Source: Oceanobacillus_B kapialis
GTDB taxonomy: Bacteria > Bacillota > Bacilli > Bacillales > Amphibacillaceae
Assembly: GCF_042685265.1 (NCBI RefSeq)
Contig: NZ_JBHUMX010000041.1
DNA length: 64,000 nucleotides
Strand: one strand, 5' to 3'
In this document: one piece after another, positions 37,538-46,025 of the stretch
Layout: each line of letters starts with the position of its first letter
Position numbering within the stretch: the stretch's first letter is position 1
Notes under the pieces: generated by a model
The model's input: the letters and a program-made list of their open reading frames with translations, nothing else
Database searches by the model: none
Told to the model about the DNA's origin: nothing
Position numbers and translations under genes: made by a program

Positions 37538-37930
37538 ATGCAACGATTAATGTGTAAAGGAAAAATACATAGAGCGACTGTAACAGAAGCAGAGCTTGAT
37601 TATGTTGGTAGTATTACGATTGATTATAAACTTATGAAGGAAGCAGATATTAAGCCATACGAAATGGTACAAATCACAAATTTAAAAAACGCAGCAAGAT
37701 GGAAAACATATGCCATTCCTGCACCTGAAGGGTCAAAAAGAATTTGTTTAAACGGACCTCCTGCACATTTATTTTCTCCAGGAGATATTGTCATCATTCT
37801 TAGTATGGCGCACATGACAGATGAAGAGATTGAGACATTGAAGCCAAGAGTTGTGTTTGTTGATGGAGAAAATGAAATTACATCTGTGGAAGAGCATGAC
37901 CTGCATTGGCCTGAGGGCGTTAATATTTAG
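37538..37930 (+). CDS. panD: Aspartate 1-decarboxylase
   Basis: A 130-residue pyruvoyl enzyme that makes beta-alanine from aspartate for pantothenate and CoA synthesis. The self-cleavage site is Gly24-Ser25 in YVGSITID, exactly where the proenzyme is cut to form the pyruvoyl group. Other conserved residues are the early Lys9 and the later NGPPAHLFSPGD. AAGGAGG precedes the ATG. It stands alone here, whereas panD is often next to panB and panC, which are not in this window. Confidence 0.95.
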   Translation: MQRLMCKGKIHRATVTEAELDYVGSITIDYKLMKEADIKPYEMVQITNLKNAARWKTYAIPAPEGSKRICLNGPPAHLFSPGDIVIILSMAHMTDEEIETLKPRVVFVDGENEITSVEEHDLHWPEGVNI

Positions 37931-37999
37931 TAACAGGATTACGTGAGGGTTATTTTCCTAGCTATGATAAGAGATACGGCAGACGTAAGGCCGAAAAGA

Positions 38000-38027
38000 G
38001 GCGATCATTTAATTGATCGCCCTTTTT
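38000..38027 (+). terminator. Terminator of panD
   Basis: GGCGATCA at 38000-38007 pairs with TGATCGCC at 38014-38021, followed by a run of T. Confidence 0.85.
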
Positions 38028-38089
38028 AAAACCGCCAAAGCGATGAAACGTTATTGCGGTTCTTAACGTATATATAGTAATACTTATCC

Positions 38090-38512
38090 TTGGGGGACGG
38101 TTTTATTAAAAGGTTTCTTTACTATTTCGGTTGTACGATTGTTATTGGGTTTATACTGTATTTAGGAATTAAGTTTCAGGTTCAGCTAGAAGAAACAGCC
38201 AGCATGAACTTTGAGATAATGCCTCTCGTACTATTTGGCATCCTCTTCCCGATCGTTATCGGAATCCTTCTAAGAATACCAAAATTGATCATTGAGATTA
38301 AGCAGCATAAACAATGGACATTCGATTGGGTGAAATTTATTGCGATAGCGATTCCTGCATTATTTGTAATAGCATTATCGATTTCCCCTTATTTATCTAT
38401 TCCACTAGACTACATGAAAATCCCCATCATATTTATGGAAGGCACGCCTACTATCGAAACCGTTGCTGGGATTGTGTTGGGATATACTTTCTTGGATTGT
38501 TTAAAAAAATAA
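38090..38512 (+). CDS. Unknown four-helix membrane protein
   Basis: I do not recognise this protein of up to 140 residues. Four hydrophobic segments lie at about residues 9-27, 43-62, 82-100 and 120-136. The start is unclear: TTG 38090 overlaps GGGGGA, which would suit initiation a few codons later at an unusual ATT, and no ATG occurs before residue 39. It lies between panD and a strong bidirectional terminator and is probably monocistronic. Confidence 0.6.
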   Translation: MGDGFIKRFLYYFGCTIVIGFILYLGIKFQVQLEETASMNFEIMPLVLFGILFPIVIGILLRIPKLIIEIKQHKQWTFDWVKFIAIAIPALFVIALSISPYLSIPLDYMKIPIIFMEGTPTIETVAGIVLGYTFLDCLKK

Positions 38513-38553
38513 AAATAGCAATCTCCCTTTTCATAGGTGAGATTGCTATTTTT
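38511..38553. terminator. Strong bidirectional terminator
   Basis: AAAAATAGCAATCTC at 38511-38525 and GAGATTGCTATTTTT at 38539-38553 form a perfect 15-bp stem with A/T ends on both strands. It serves the membrane protein gene and the alcohol dehydrogenase gene. Confidence 0.9.
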
Positions 38554-38568
38554 ATTATGCCTTGAATT

Positions 38569-39585
38569 CTACTTTGGACTAACGAGAATTTTACACTCGC
38601 TTTTATCGTCGATTAATTTATCGAAGCCTTGTTCAATAATGTCATCTAGGGCAATTTTGTTTGTAATAACTGGACCAGCATTAATAGAACCTTTTGCCAA
38701 TAGATCAATTACTTCACCAAAGATATTGTTATATCCTAGGGAAGCGGTAATTTTCTTTTCACTTATCAATTGGTTTGCCGGATGATAAGATACTGGTTTT
38801 GAGAAGACACTTACGACCATAAATTCACCATTTGGTTTGGTGCTGTCCAGTGCATTATTGAATGTAACCTCAATACCAGCAGCATCATAAGCGACGTCAA
38901 CTCCGCCATTTGTCATCTCTTGGATGATCTTCACAGCATCTTCTTTCGATGGATCGATTACAATGTCAGCGCCCATTTGCTTGGCAAGTTCGCGGCGTTT
39001 TTCGTTCACTTCCACGACAAAAATCTTACTCGCACCTGCAGCGCGTAGAGTTTCAGATAGCAACAGACCAATTGGACCAGCACCAAACACGGCAACCGTG
39101 TCCCCTACTCTAAACTCACTGTTTCGTACTGCATGAAGTACAACAGCAGTTGGTTCTACTAATGCTGCAAGCTCATAGCTAAGACCGTCTGGAAGTCCAA
39201 ATACGTTTTCTTCCTTCACAACAACGTATTCTGCAAACCCACCATCTTCATGCAGGCCATAGGATTTCATGTTCGGGCATGTGTTATAGTTTCCTTTTTT
39301 ACAAGACGCACATTCCCCGCAGCCCCAAATTGGCTCCACCGCAACACGATCACCTGATTCAAAGCGCGTAACATCTTCCGCAACTTCCACAACTTCACCA
39401 GTAAATTCATGGCCAAGGATCATTTTGTCAGCTGTGATAAATGTTTTATGTAGGTATTCATGTAAATCCGTACCACAGATCCCTGCGTATTCGACCTTTA
39501 CTTTTACCGTACCACTTGTTAGTTCTGGTGCAGAAACCTCTTCTACCTTCGCATTCTTTGAATCATAATAGACTAATGCTTTCAT
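38569..39585 (-). CDS. Zinc-dependent 2,3-butanediol/alcohol dehydrogenase
   Basis: A 338-residue medium-chain dehydrogenase. The catalytic zinc ligands are in AGICGTDLHEY and LGHEFTGEVVE, the structural zinc Cys cluster is CGECASCKKGNYNTC, and the nucleotide-binding motif is VFGAGPIGLLL. The pattern is closest to the BdhA-type 2,3-butanediol dehydrogenases, with sorbitol or threonine dehydrogenase as alternatives. It converts acetoin to butanediol or the reverse with NAD(H). It may complement the short-chain acetoin reductase at 0.4 kb, which normally makes a different stereoisomer. Confidence 0.85.
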   Translation of the reverse strand: MKALVYYDSKNAKVEEVSAPELTSGTVKVKVEYAGICGTDLHEYLHKTFITADKMILGHEFTGEVVEVAEDVTRFESGDRVAVEPIWGCGECASCKKGNYNTCPNMKSYGLHEDGGFAEYVVVKEENVFGLPDGLSYELAALVEPTAVVLHAVRNSEFRVGDTVAVFGAGPIGLLLSETLRAAGASKIFVVEVNEKRRELAKQMGADIVIDPSKEDAVKIIQEMTNGGVDVAYDAAGIEVTFNNALDSTKPNGEFMVVSVFSKPVSYHPANQLISEKKITASLGYNNIFGEVIDLLAKGSINAGPVITNKIALDDIIEQGFDKLIDDKSECKILVSPK

Positions 39586-39783
39586 CGTAGATTCCCCTTT
39601 CTGATGCTAAATGACTAAAGTTAGTTATGTACCTAGTTAATTTTACCCCGAAGAAGATGGTAGAACAAGAGATTTGCAGTATTTCGTCTTTTTTTGTCGA
39701 ATGAGTGGGAATATTTGATTTTGATTTTGGGTTGGTGAACAGCTGCGCATTTAAGCTAGAATAAACAAAACTTCTATCATTGG

Positions 39784-39815
39784 AAAGCGGCTCATTTCGC
39801 GAGCCGCTTTTTATG
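39784..39815 (+). terminator. Orphan terminator-like hairpin
   Basis: AAAGCGGCTC at 39784-39793 pairs perfectly with GAGCCGCTTT at 39801-39810, followed by TTAT. The T tract is on the plus strand, where no gene lies upstream; on the minus strand, behind nsrR, the tract is poor. Confidence 0.6.
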
Positions 39816-39859
39816 CAGGGGGGGTATTTGGGGGATGGTTTTGTTACTCTTGTAGGCAT

Positions 39860-39980
39860 GCTGGTGGCACGAGTTTATGGGGTTGGGGCGTTGTTTTTTT
39901 GGCTGGCGCGCTGCTTCTTTGGCTGACGCGCCACTCTACTCCAGCGGTGCGCGACTCTTTCATTCACACGCCGCCTTCAG
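39860..39980. repeat. Degenerate intergenic array, 20-21 bp period
   Basis: GGCTGGCGCG at 39901 and GGCTGACGCG at 39921 are direct copies, and related GC-rich cores recur about every 20-21 bp from roughly 39860 to the nsrR stop codon (GGTGCGCG at 39946, ACACGCCG at 39966). The copies are diverged. It fills the right part of the 395-bp gap between the dehydrogenase gene and nsrR; the left part holds the orphan hairpin and nothing else that I can identify. Confidence 0.6.
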
Positions 39981-40418
39981 CTATTCCATCCCCATCAATG
40001 CTTTTAATTCTTCTTCATTTTGAATTAAATCCTCAAGTGTATATGCTTCAAGCACTTTAAAAAATGCGCCGAGTGCTTTGTTGATGACATGCTTTAGGCT
40101 GCAACCTGGTGAAATCACGCAATGGTTCACACCTTTATCAAAGCATTCCAATAACACGAAATCCTGCTCCAGTTCGCGCACCAGCATGCCAATATTTATT
40201 TCATTTGCAGGCTTAGCGAGCCTAATGCCCCCGCCTCGTCCTCTCGTTGATTCTACAAATCCCCGTTTCACGAGGTCATGCACAACCTTACGTACATGCT
40301 CTTGTGAGATGTTGTAGACGTCGGAAATTTCTTTTATGTTAGCACGTTCCTCCCCATGCTTTAAACCTGTAAAAATAAGGACGCGCAACGAGTAGTCCGT
40401 GTATTTTTTTAGATTCAT
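39981..40418 (-). CDS. nsrR: Nitric-oxide-sensing Rrf2 repressor
   Basis: A 145-residue Rrf2-family regulator. The N-terminal winged helix contains KEISDVYNISQEHVRKVVHD and a Gly-Arg wing (STRGRGGGIRL). The Fe-S ligands are Cys92, Cys100 and Cys106, with the same numbering as in B. subtilis NsrR, when the ATG at 40418 is used. The longer frame from ATG 40442 contains the ribosome binding site and is unlikely. NsrR carries a [4Fe-4S] cluster, loses DNA binding on reaction with nitric oxide, and represses hmp, which lies divergently next to it. Confidence 0.93.
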   Translation of the reverse strand: MNLKKYTDYSLRVLIFTGLKHGEERANIKEISDVYNISQEHVRKVVHDLVKRGFVESTRGRGGGIRLAKPANEINIGMLVRELEQDFVLLECFDKGVNHCVISPGCSLKHVINKALGAFFKVLEAYTLEDLIQNEEELKALMGME

Positions 40419-40481
40419 GGCAAGCACTTCCCTCTTGTTCATGTCTTCACATTATTGTAACATACTTCTGCCAAAACCCCA

Positions 40482-40510
40482 TTGTCTTTCGAATTTCGAA
40501 GTTTTACAAT
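40482..40510 (+). promoter_or_regulatory. Promoter of hmp
   Basis: TTGTCT at 40482-40487 and TACAAT at 40505-40510 are separated by 17 bp, a good SigA spacing. Transcription would start near the NsrR box. Confidence 0.6.
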
Positions 40511-40511
40511 A

Positions 40512-40534
40512 AAGATGTATTCAAAATACACCTT
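40512..40534. promoter_or_regulatory. NsrR box upstream of hmp
   Basis: AAGATGTATT, then one base, then AAAATACACCTT: a 23-bp near-perfect inverted repeat that fits the NsrR consensus (AAGATG-TATTT arms) at almost every position. It lies immediately after the -10 box of hmp, where binding would block transcription. Confidence 0.85.
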
Positions 40535-40555
40535 TTAACAAGGAGCGAAATTCCT

Positions 40556-41779
40556 ATGACAACTCAAACAAATTTATTGGATCAAACAACGATGGACATT
40601 ATTAAAGCGACCGTTCCAGTACTGGCGGAACACGGGGAAAGCATCACGAAACGCTTCTATGCAATGATGCTTGAAGCGCATCCTGAATTGAAAAATGTAT
40701 TTAACCAAACAAACCAACGAAGAGGCGATCAGCCAAAAGCATTGGCGAACACGGTATATGCTGCCGCGGCGAACATTGATCGATTAGAAGAAATCCTCCC
40801 ACATGTAAAACAAATTGCACACAAGCATACGAGCTTAAACATTAAGCCAGAGCAGTATCCAATTGTAGGGAAGTATTTATTACTTGCTATCAAAGATGTG
40901 TTAGGCGATGCTGCAACAGACGACATTATCGAGGCATGGGGCAAAGCATATGGCGTCATTGCTGATGTGTTTATTGCAGTGGAAAAAGAAATGTATGACG
41001 AAACAGCGCACACACCTGGTGGCTGGCTCGGCTTTCGTGATTTTACAGTCGAGAAAAAAGTCGTGGAAAGTGATGTGATCACTTCCTTCTACTTAAAACC
41101 GACGGATGGGCAGCCAATCCAGGCTTACGAACCAGGTCAATACATTACTGTCAAAGCAAAGATCGCAGGCGAGCCTTACGAACACTTGCGTCAGTACAGT
41201 CTTTCAACCTCACCTGGCAAGGATTACTACCGCATTAGTGTAAAAAGAGAAGATGCACTGGATAATCTACCCGCTGGTGTGGTTTCCAGCTTTTTACACA
41301 GTAGCGTCGAAGAAGGGCATACCCTGCCAATTACGGCACCATCTGGTGATTTCACCTTACAAAAGGAGCAAAAGCCACTTGTTCTAATCAGCGGAGGGGT
41401 TGGCTTAACACCACTGATCAGCATGCTGGAGACAACGATAAAAGAACAACCTGAACGCGACGTTATTTTTATTCATGCAGCAAAATCAAGTCAGCACCAT
41501 GCCATGAGAGAGCATGTTGAATCCTTATCAAGTAAGAGTAATCATGTTACCCATTATTTTGTTTACGATGACCCACAAGATCCAATTGCTTGTGACAAGC
41601 ACGGACGAATTGATGATGCATGGCTAGAAAGCATTTTACCAACAACAGATGCGGCATTCTATTTCTGTGGACCAAAAGGATTTATGCGCAGTATGTACAT
41701 GGCGTTGAAAAAATTACAGGTAAGCGACGAGTCCATTCATTATGAAATTTTTGGACCTGCAGAAGACATTACAGCATAA
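40556..41779 (+). CDS. hmp: Flavohemoglobin nitric oxide dioxygenase
   Basis: A 407-residue enzyme that converts nitric oxide to nitrate with O2 and NAD(P)H. The globin domain (about residues 1-140) includes FYAMMLEAHPELKNVF and the proximal His in KQIAHKHTSLNI. The FAD domain (about 150-260) has RQYSLSTSPG, and the NAD domain has SGGVGLTPLISML and FYFCGPKGFM. AAGGAG precedes the ATG. It is preceded by a promoter with an NsrR box and followed by a perfect terminator, so it is a single-gene nitrosative stress unit. Confidence 0.96.
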   Translation: MTTQTNLLDQTTMDIIKATVPVLAEHGESITKRFYAMMLEAHPELKNVFNQTNQRRGDQPKALANTVYAAAANIDRLEEILPHVKQIAHKHTSLNIKPEQYPIVGKYLLLAIKDVLGDAATDDIIEAWGKAYGVIADVFIAVEKEMYDETAHTPGGWLGFRDFTVEKKVVESDVITSFYLKPTDGQPIQAYEPGQYITVKAKIAGEPYEHLRQYSLSTSPGKDYYRISVKREDALDNLPAGVVSSFLHSSVEEGHTLPITAPSGDFTLQKEQKPLVLISGGVGLTPLISMLETTIKEQPERDVIFIHAAKSSQHHAMREHVESLSSKSNHVTHYFVYDDPQDPIACDKHGRIDDAWLESILPTTDAAFYFCGPKGFMRSMYMALKKLQVSDESIHYEIFGPAEDITA

Positions 41780-41784
41780 CAACA

Positions 41785-41820
41785 AGAAAGCTGACTTCAA
41801 ATTTAAGAAGTCAGCTTTCT
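41785..41820. terminator. Terminator of hmp, shared with the opposing operon
   Basis: AGAAAGCTGACTTC at 41785-41798 and GAAGTCAGCTTTCT at 41807-41820 form a perfect 14-bp stem. It overlaps the stop codon of the small zinc-ribbon gene on the minus strand. Confidence 0.85.
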
Positions 41821-41942
41821 TTCGCATTATAACAAGCAAAACAAAAAAGCTCGTTTTCTTCTTGCTCCCCTTCCAAAAAACCACCATGGCAGTACACAAC
41901 CTTGCCACACACGGAGCAATTTCCAACTTGTTCTTTTTCCAT
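41811..41942 (-). CDS. Small double-CxxC zinc-ribbon protein, 43 residues
   Basis: A 43-residue protein with two CxxC pairs, CSVCG near the N-terminus and CFACY near the C-terminus, which probably bind one zinc. The ATG at 41942 has AAGGAGG at the right distance, which sets the start; longer versions of the frame read through the previous gene. The start lies just 12 bp downstream of the TehA-like gene, so the two are co-transcribed. The function is unknown. Confidence 0.65.
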   Translation of the reverse strand: MEKEQVGNCSVCGKVVYCHGGFLEGEQEENELFCFACYNAKES

Positions 41943-41953
41943 GGCTATCCTCC

Positions 41954-42982
41954 TTACATAGTTGTTTCTCCTATTCCCTTTTTCTCTTGAAAAGTAGTAC
42001 CAAGCCATAAGCCGATTTCCAAAAGAAGCAATCCTAACACAACCCAGGCCCAAACAGGTAAAAATACCTCTTGGAAGTTATACAAGATACTATATTCCGG
42101 TAGTTCATTGTGTAATTCAACAGTAAGAGCGTAAAACATTCCAAAGGTAAAATTCCTCGACCACTGACTAATATCATAGATAAACACCCCTTTTTTCCAG
42201 CCATATCTGCTGATCCTCTTAATCGCTCTTACTACCTCGATTCCTTCAATAAATAAAAGGAGAGTAAAGACGAACAACCAAAAACCACTTAAAAAACTCA
42301 ACGACAGACTAGCAGAAAAAACAAGCGCTAGCCCCGAAATCGATAAAGCCCCATGTATAATACAGTTCGTATTAGCCCAGTCATCCACAAGAGACCATGG
42401 GGCCCTTCCATATCGTAAGCCAATCAAGATACCACCAAGTATATAAAAACTGACTCCAAGGCCTATCATTCCTACTATCACATGTTTTGGAACAAGCGGA
42501 AAAACCTGAAGCCATGCAATGACAATAGATTGGGTCGCAACTGTCGAAAGCAGAATAACACCATGAATCGTATATGTCTGATAGTTTTTATATAGTTGCC
42601 TGAATTGATAGAGATAGAGGATAACAAAGCCTCCCCATAATATGCTTGTGAGGAGGATAACGATTTGTACAAGAGTGCCGAATAGCGGGAAATACTTCAA
42701 CGCTACATCACAAAGCGTGGCAATCCCTGCAATCCATGAACCTGTTACGAAGGAATTCACCGGATTTTTTAAAAATGGTAAAAGAAACCCTCTACGAAAA
42801 ATCTGCAAAATAAGTAGAGCATATATTCCAATCCCGCATACTAGATAGGCTATTGTGAGCGTATTGCTGAATATCTCCTGTACCGAGAAAGCATCAACTG
42901 CTGAGAATAGGAAAATTCCAATTGCCATCACAAAAGTTGCTGTTGCAGGGTTTATTACATGTAACTTTCCTTTGAAAAACAT
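41954..42982 (-). CDS. TDT family channel (TehA/C4-dicarboxylate exporter type)
   Basis: A 342-residue protein with ten predicted membrane helices, the size and layout of the tellurite-resistance/dicarboxylate transporter (TDT, SLAC1-like) family. The N-terminus NPATATFVMAIGIFLFS and later ALTVELHNELPEY fit this family. Members export anions such as sulfite, malate or tellurite; which one applies here is unknown. It is followed at once by the small zinc-ribbon gene. No strong ribosome binding site is seen before the ATG. Confidence 0.78.
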   Translation of the reverse strand: MFFKGKLHVINPATATFVMAIGIFLFSAVDAFSVQEIFSNTLTIAYLVCGIGIYALLILQIFRRGFLLPFLKNPVNSFVTGSWIAGIATLCDVALKYFPLFGTLVQIVILLTSILWGGFVILYLYQFRQLYKNYQTYTIHGVILLSTVATQSIVIAWLQVFPLVPKHVIVGMIGLGVSFYILGGILIGLRYGRAPWSLVDDWANTNCIIHGALSISGLALVFSASLSLSFLSGFWLFVFTLLLFIEGIEVVRAIKRISRYGWKKGVFIYDISQWSRNFTFGMFYALTVELHNELPEYSILYNFQEVFLPVWAWVVLGLLLLEIGLWLGTTFQEKKGIGETTM

Positions 42983-43121
42983 CTAAACACCTAATTTTCT
43001 TCATTTGTAAGAATCATTTTAACACATGAACCTCCTACAATGCCTTCGAATTCTCCCTGTCCAACATTTTTGATATGATAATACTAAATAGTGAAACGTT
43101 ACGGGAAGATGGAGGAAAAAC

Positions 43122-44252
43122 ATGACCAAAAACCATGCATGGATCATCGCAAGATTTATCATTGTTATCATTTCTACTCTGGCTTCAGCTTGGGCACTCG
43201 TATGGATCTTCCAAATATCCTATCCATTTTGGATTGCTGCCCTGCTCGTGTGGATGTTCTATCCACTCGTTCGGCTCATTCGTTCCAAAGTTCGACTGCC
43301 AAACAGTCTGGCTGTATTAGTCGCGTTATTAATTAGTCTGGCGGTTGTATTTGGCGCCATCACAGGGCTTGTTTTCTTAATTATATTTGGAATAAAAAAG
43401 CTTTCAGAGATTATCCCGGATTGGATTCAAAGCGTCTCCGGCCAAGCACAGGATTTTTTCAATAATACAATTCTGCCTATTTGGCAACGAATCGGGGAGA
43501 CCATGGACGTCTTTTCTCCCTCGCAGCAGGCGTCCTTACAAGATAGCATTTCTTCTATGGGGTCCAAATTATCGTCAAACATTGCAGATATTGGGACGAG
43601 TTTAGTAAATGGCCTGACACAAGTTTTCATGATTGTTCCATCTTTTATTCTCGCCTTTTTATTTGTGTTTATCGGGTTTTATTTTATCGGAAAGGATTGG
43701 GAGAAGTTAGTAAGGAAGGTTCATACCAAGACACCTGAAACAGTTTGGCAAAAAGCAAAGTCGTTCCGAAATATACTGCGCTACCGCGTTTGGGGACTTA
43801 TCCGGTCGCAAATCATTATTATGTTTATCGCTGCGGTCATCGTGTTTATCGGCTTACTCATACTCGGAACAGAGCATACACTTGCCATCTCCATTGTCGT
43901 CGGATTGGCAGAAATTCTTCCTTATTTAGGATCAGGGACGATCTTAGGACCTTGGGCTTTATACATGGTTTTCACAGGAGATATTGGGATGGCGATCGGA
44001 CTTGTCGTCTTATATGCCGTGACCGCCATAATACGCCAATCCATCGAACCAAAAATACTCTCTTCCAGTATGAATTTGGATGCACTCGCTGTTCTCATCT
44101 CCTTATTCGTCGGCTTACAGCTCTTTGGCATGATCGGCGTATTCGTCGGTCCTATCCTGCTCGTCATGTTTATTATATTGGACGACATTGGAGTCGTTCG
44201 AGACGTAAAAAACTTTATTAAATACGGATTCAAGGAAGAACAGCAGAAGTGA
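43122..44252 (+). CDS. AI-2E family permease (YtvI-like)
   Basis: A 376-residue membrane protein with about eight helices and a central soluble segment (residues about 95-160). The C-terminal pattern LAEILPYLGSGTILGPWAL and GLQLFGMIGVFVGPILL is diagnostic of the AI-2E transporter family. Some members export quorum-sensing molecules and others are sodium/proton antiporters; B. subtilis YtvI has a sporulation link. GGAGG precedes the ATG. It lies 72 bp before the ACR3-like gene. Confidence 0.85.
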   Translation: MTKNHAWIIARFIIVIISTLASAWALVWIFQISYPFWIAALLVWMFYPLVRLIRSKVRLPNSLAVLVALLISLAVVFGAITGLVFLIIFGIKKLSEIIPDWIQSVSGQAQDFFNNTILPIWQRIGETMDVFSPSQQASLQDSISSMGSKLSSNIADIGTSLVNGLTQVFMIVPSFILAFLFVFIGFYFIGKDWEKLVRKVHTKTPETVWQKAKSFRNILRYRVWGLIRSQIIIMFIAAVIVFIGLLILGTEHTLAISIVVGLAEILPYLGSGTILGPWALYMVFTGDIGMAIGLVVLYAVTAIIRQSIEPKILSSSMNLDALAVLISLFVGLQLFGMIGVFVGPILLVMFIILDDIGVVRDVKNFIKYGFKEEQQK

Positions 44253-44324
44253 CGACTTTTTAAAGCATGATACATTTCGACGAAAATTTCCCTGGAAATA
44301 TTTTTTCTGCAAGGAGCGCATGTT

Positions 44325-45281
44325 ATGAATACGTTTGAAAAAATTCAGCCACTTATTATAGTATGCGCCATCGGGCTTGGCCTTTTAGCAGGCCAGATCG
44401 ATTTCTTGGCTATGCACGCAGAATCTTTTATTCTACCATTTTTACTCTTAATGCTGTATGGCCTTTTTCTAAGCATCCCACTCAAAAATTTTCAGAATGC
44501 GTTTAAAAACATCCCTTTCTTAAGCACAAGTACAATCCTAAATTTTGTCTGGACACCACTGCTAGCATGGGGCCTTGGCGCCATTTTCTTAGCGGATCAC
44601 CCTGCCCTTTGGCTAGGCTTCATTCTTCTTTTGGTAACACCATGCACGGACTGGTATTTGATTTTCACCTCAATCGCCAAAGGAAATATGGCATTATCAG
44701 CCTCTGTGCTACCAGTAAATTTACTTTTACAAGTGATACTCCTACCTGTCTATCTCTACATGTTTGCTGGGCAAATGCAGACAATTGGGCTGTCCACCCT
44801 GTTTGAGAGTGTCGTGCTCGTTTTGTTGTTTCCTTTTCTATTAGCAGTTTTAACACGGTATCTATTTAAAAAGAACCCAACCTTTTTAAAAGCAAAACTC
44901 ATCCCATTTTTCTCAGCTTCCCAGTTAATCTTTTTGTCCTTAGCGATTGTAGCCATGTTTGCAGCCCAAGGCGCTTACCTAATCGGCAATCTGCATGTGA
45001 TTGGGCTTATGATCATACCCTTGCTTCTCTTTTTTGTGGTCAATTTCATCGTCGCCCAAACCGTTGGGAAGACCCTCAACTTCACCTATGAGGAAACGAC
45101 AAGCCTGAACCTTACCATTATTGCACGGAACTCGCCTATCGCATTATCGATAGTGGTCACAGCCTTTCCCGACCAGCCGCTAATTGCACTCGCCTTAATC
45201 ATCGGTCCTTTAATTGAACTCCCGGTGCTGGCCATTCTATCTCAAATTTTGCTTCGGCTTAGGCAGGAGGGAAATAGCTAG
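44325..45281 (+). CDS. Bile acid:sodium symporter/ACR3-like carrier (arsenic resistance type)
   Basis: A 318-residue protein with about ten helices. The central motif VTPCTDWYLIFTSIAKGN corresponds to the PCT region of the ACR3/bile-acid symporter superfamily, whose Cys is needed for arsenite transport. The protein is a little shorter than classic ACR3 (about 350 residues), and no arsR or arsC is nearby, so arsenic efflux is not certain. AAGGAG precedes the ATG. Confidence 0.75.
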   Translation: MNTFEKIQPLIIVCAIGLGLLAGQIDFLAMHAESFILPFLLLMLYGLFLSIPLKNFQNAFKNIPFLSTSTILNFVWTPLLAWGLGAIFLADHPALWLGFILLLVTPCTDWYLIFTSIAKGNMALSASVLPVNLLLQVILLPVYLYMFAGQMQTIGLSTLFESVVLVLLFPFLLAVLTRYLFKKNPTFLKAKLIPFFSASQLIFLSLAIVAMFAAQGAYLIGNLHVIGLMIIPLLLFFVVNFIVAQTVGKTLNFTYEETTSLNLTIIARNSPIALSIVVTAFPDQPLIALALIIGPLIELPVLAILSQILLRLRQEGNS

Positions 45282-45366
45282 TATTCTTATTGTAAAGCTT
45301 TTAAGAACCTCTTTTATTAAAAAAACCAATGACTTATACTAGCTACTAAAGAGGAGGTGACACGCA

Positions 45367-45618
45367 ATGGAAAACCACGAGCTAAACGAAATCCTAAAGG
45401 CACTTAAACTTTATTCGGAGGAAAATGATAAATGGTTTTCGGAATTGGAAAACCGATTTTCAAAACTGGAAAACCGTATGGATGATCGCTTTGATCGCCT
45501 TGAAAAAAAGTTGGATGGGATGCGGGTTGAATTAACTGAAACACAAGAGACCGTTGATTATCTTGCTAGTAAAAGTGCACAGCATGAGAAAAAGCTTCGA
45601 AAGCTTTATCAATCTTAA
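45367..45618 (+). CDS. Small coiled-coil protein, 83 residues
   Basis: The product is almost entirely one long amphipathic helix. ELENRFSKLENRMDDRFDRL shows a clear heptad pattern and is charged throughout. There is no signal peptide or membrane segment. GAGGAGG lies at a good distance before the ATG. Similar small coiled-coil proteins are common in Bacillaceae and phages, and I cannot give a function. Confidence 0.75.
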   Translation: MENHELNEILKALKLYSEENDKWFSELENRFSKLENRMDDRFDRLEKKLDGMRVELTETQETVDYLASKSAQHEKKLRKLYQS

Positions 45619-45712
45619 CGAATTTTAAATGGGGTTTTTTAAGAAAGGTGCTGCTTTCCGCTTATTCGCTCGTCTCCTCAAGACATATTAGTCCTCACAG
45701 TTTTATCCATTC

Positions 45713-45838
45713 TCAATCATCTAGCAAACCATATTTCTCTAACAATGCCTTTAGCTTCTTTAACACCTTCTTCGTTCAAGTACATAGACTTGGAATGATT
45801 GCTTTTAATTTCCCTCATCTCTCCGTTCATTTAATTCT
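45713..45838 (-). pseudogene. Frameshifted remnant of an unknown small gene
   Basis: In the 407-bp gap between the coiled-coil gene and the small membrane gene, the minus strand encodes SKSMYLNEEGVK in one frame and then KLKALLEKYGLLDD plus stop in the next. Joined by a one-base shift they read as a plausible C-terminal helical tail. Upstream codons are interrupted by stops. I do not recognise the family. The rest of the gap shows nothing. Confidence 0.4.
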
Positions 45839-46025
45839 TCAGAAGAATATCCTTTCCATCTCCTGTGGTTCTCTATTAATGTTTACCAGCCCTTTTGAAT
45901 ATATTTAAAAAACGCAGACCATTTCTAAACCGGCTCAAAAATCTTGCCTATCATTAAAAATTTATTGCCCTAAACCTTATATCATTGGTAAACTGTGGAA
46001 AAGTAGGTTGATTGGAGGTAAGAGG

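Noticed and set aside
429..39585. A 2,3-butanediol operon formed by the two dehydrogenases
   Set aside because: The two genes are 38 kb apart with separate terminators. A shared substrate is possible but no operon exists.
45648..45908. An 86-residue plus-strand frame
   Set aside because: Composition is unlike a protein (Ser/Phe-rich), there is no ribosome binding site, and the opposite strand holds a gene remnant.
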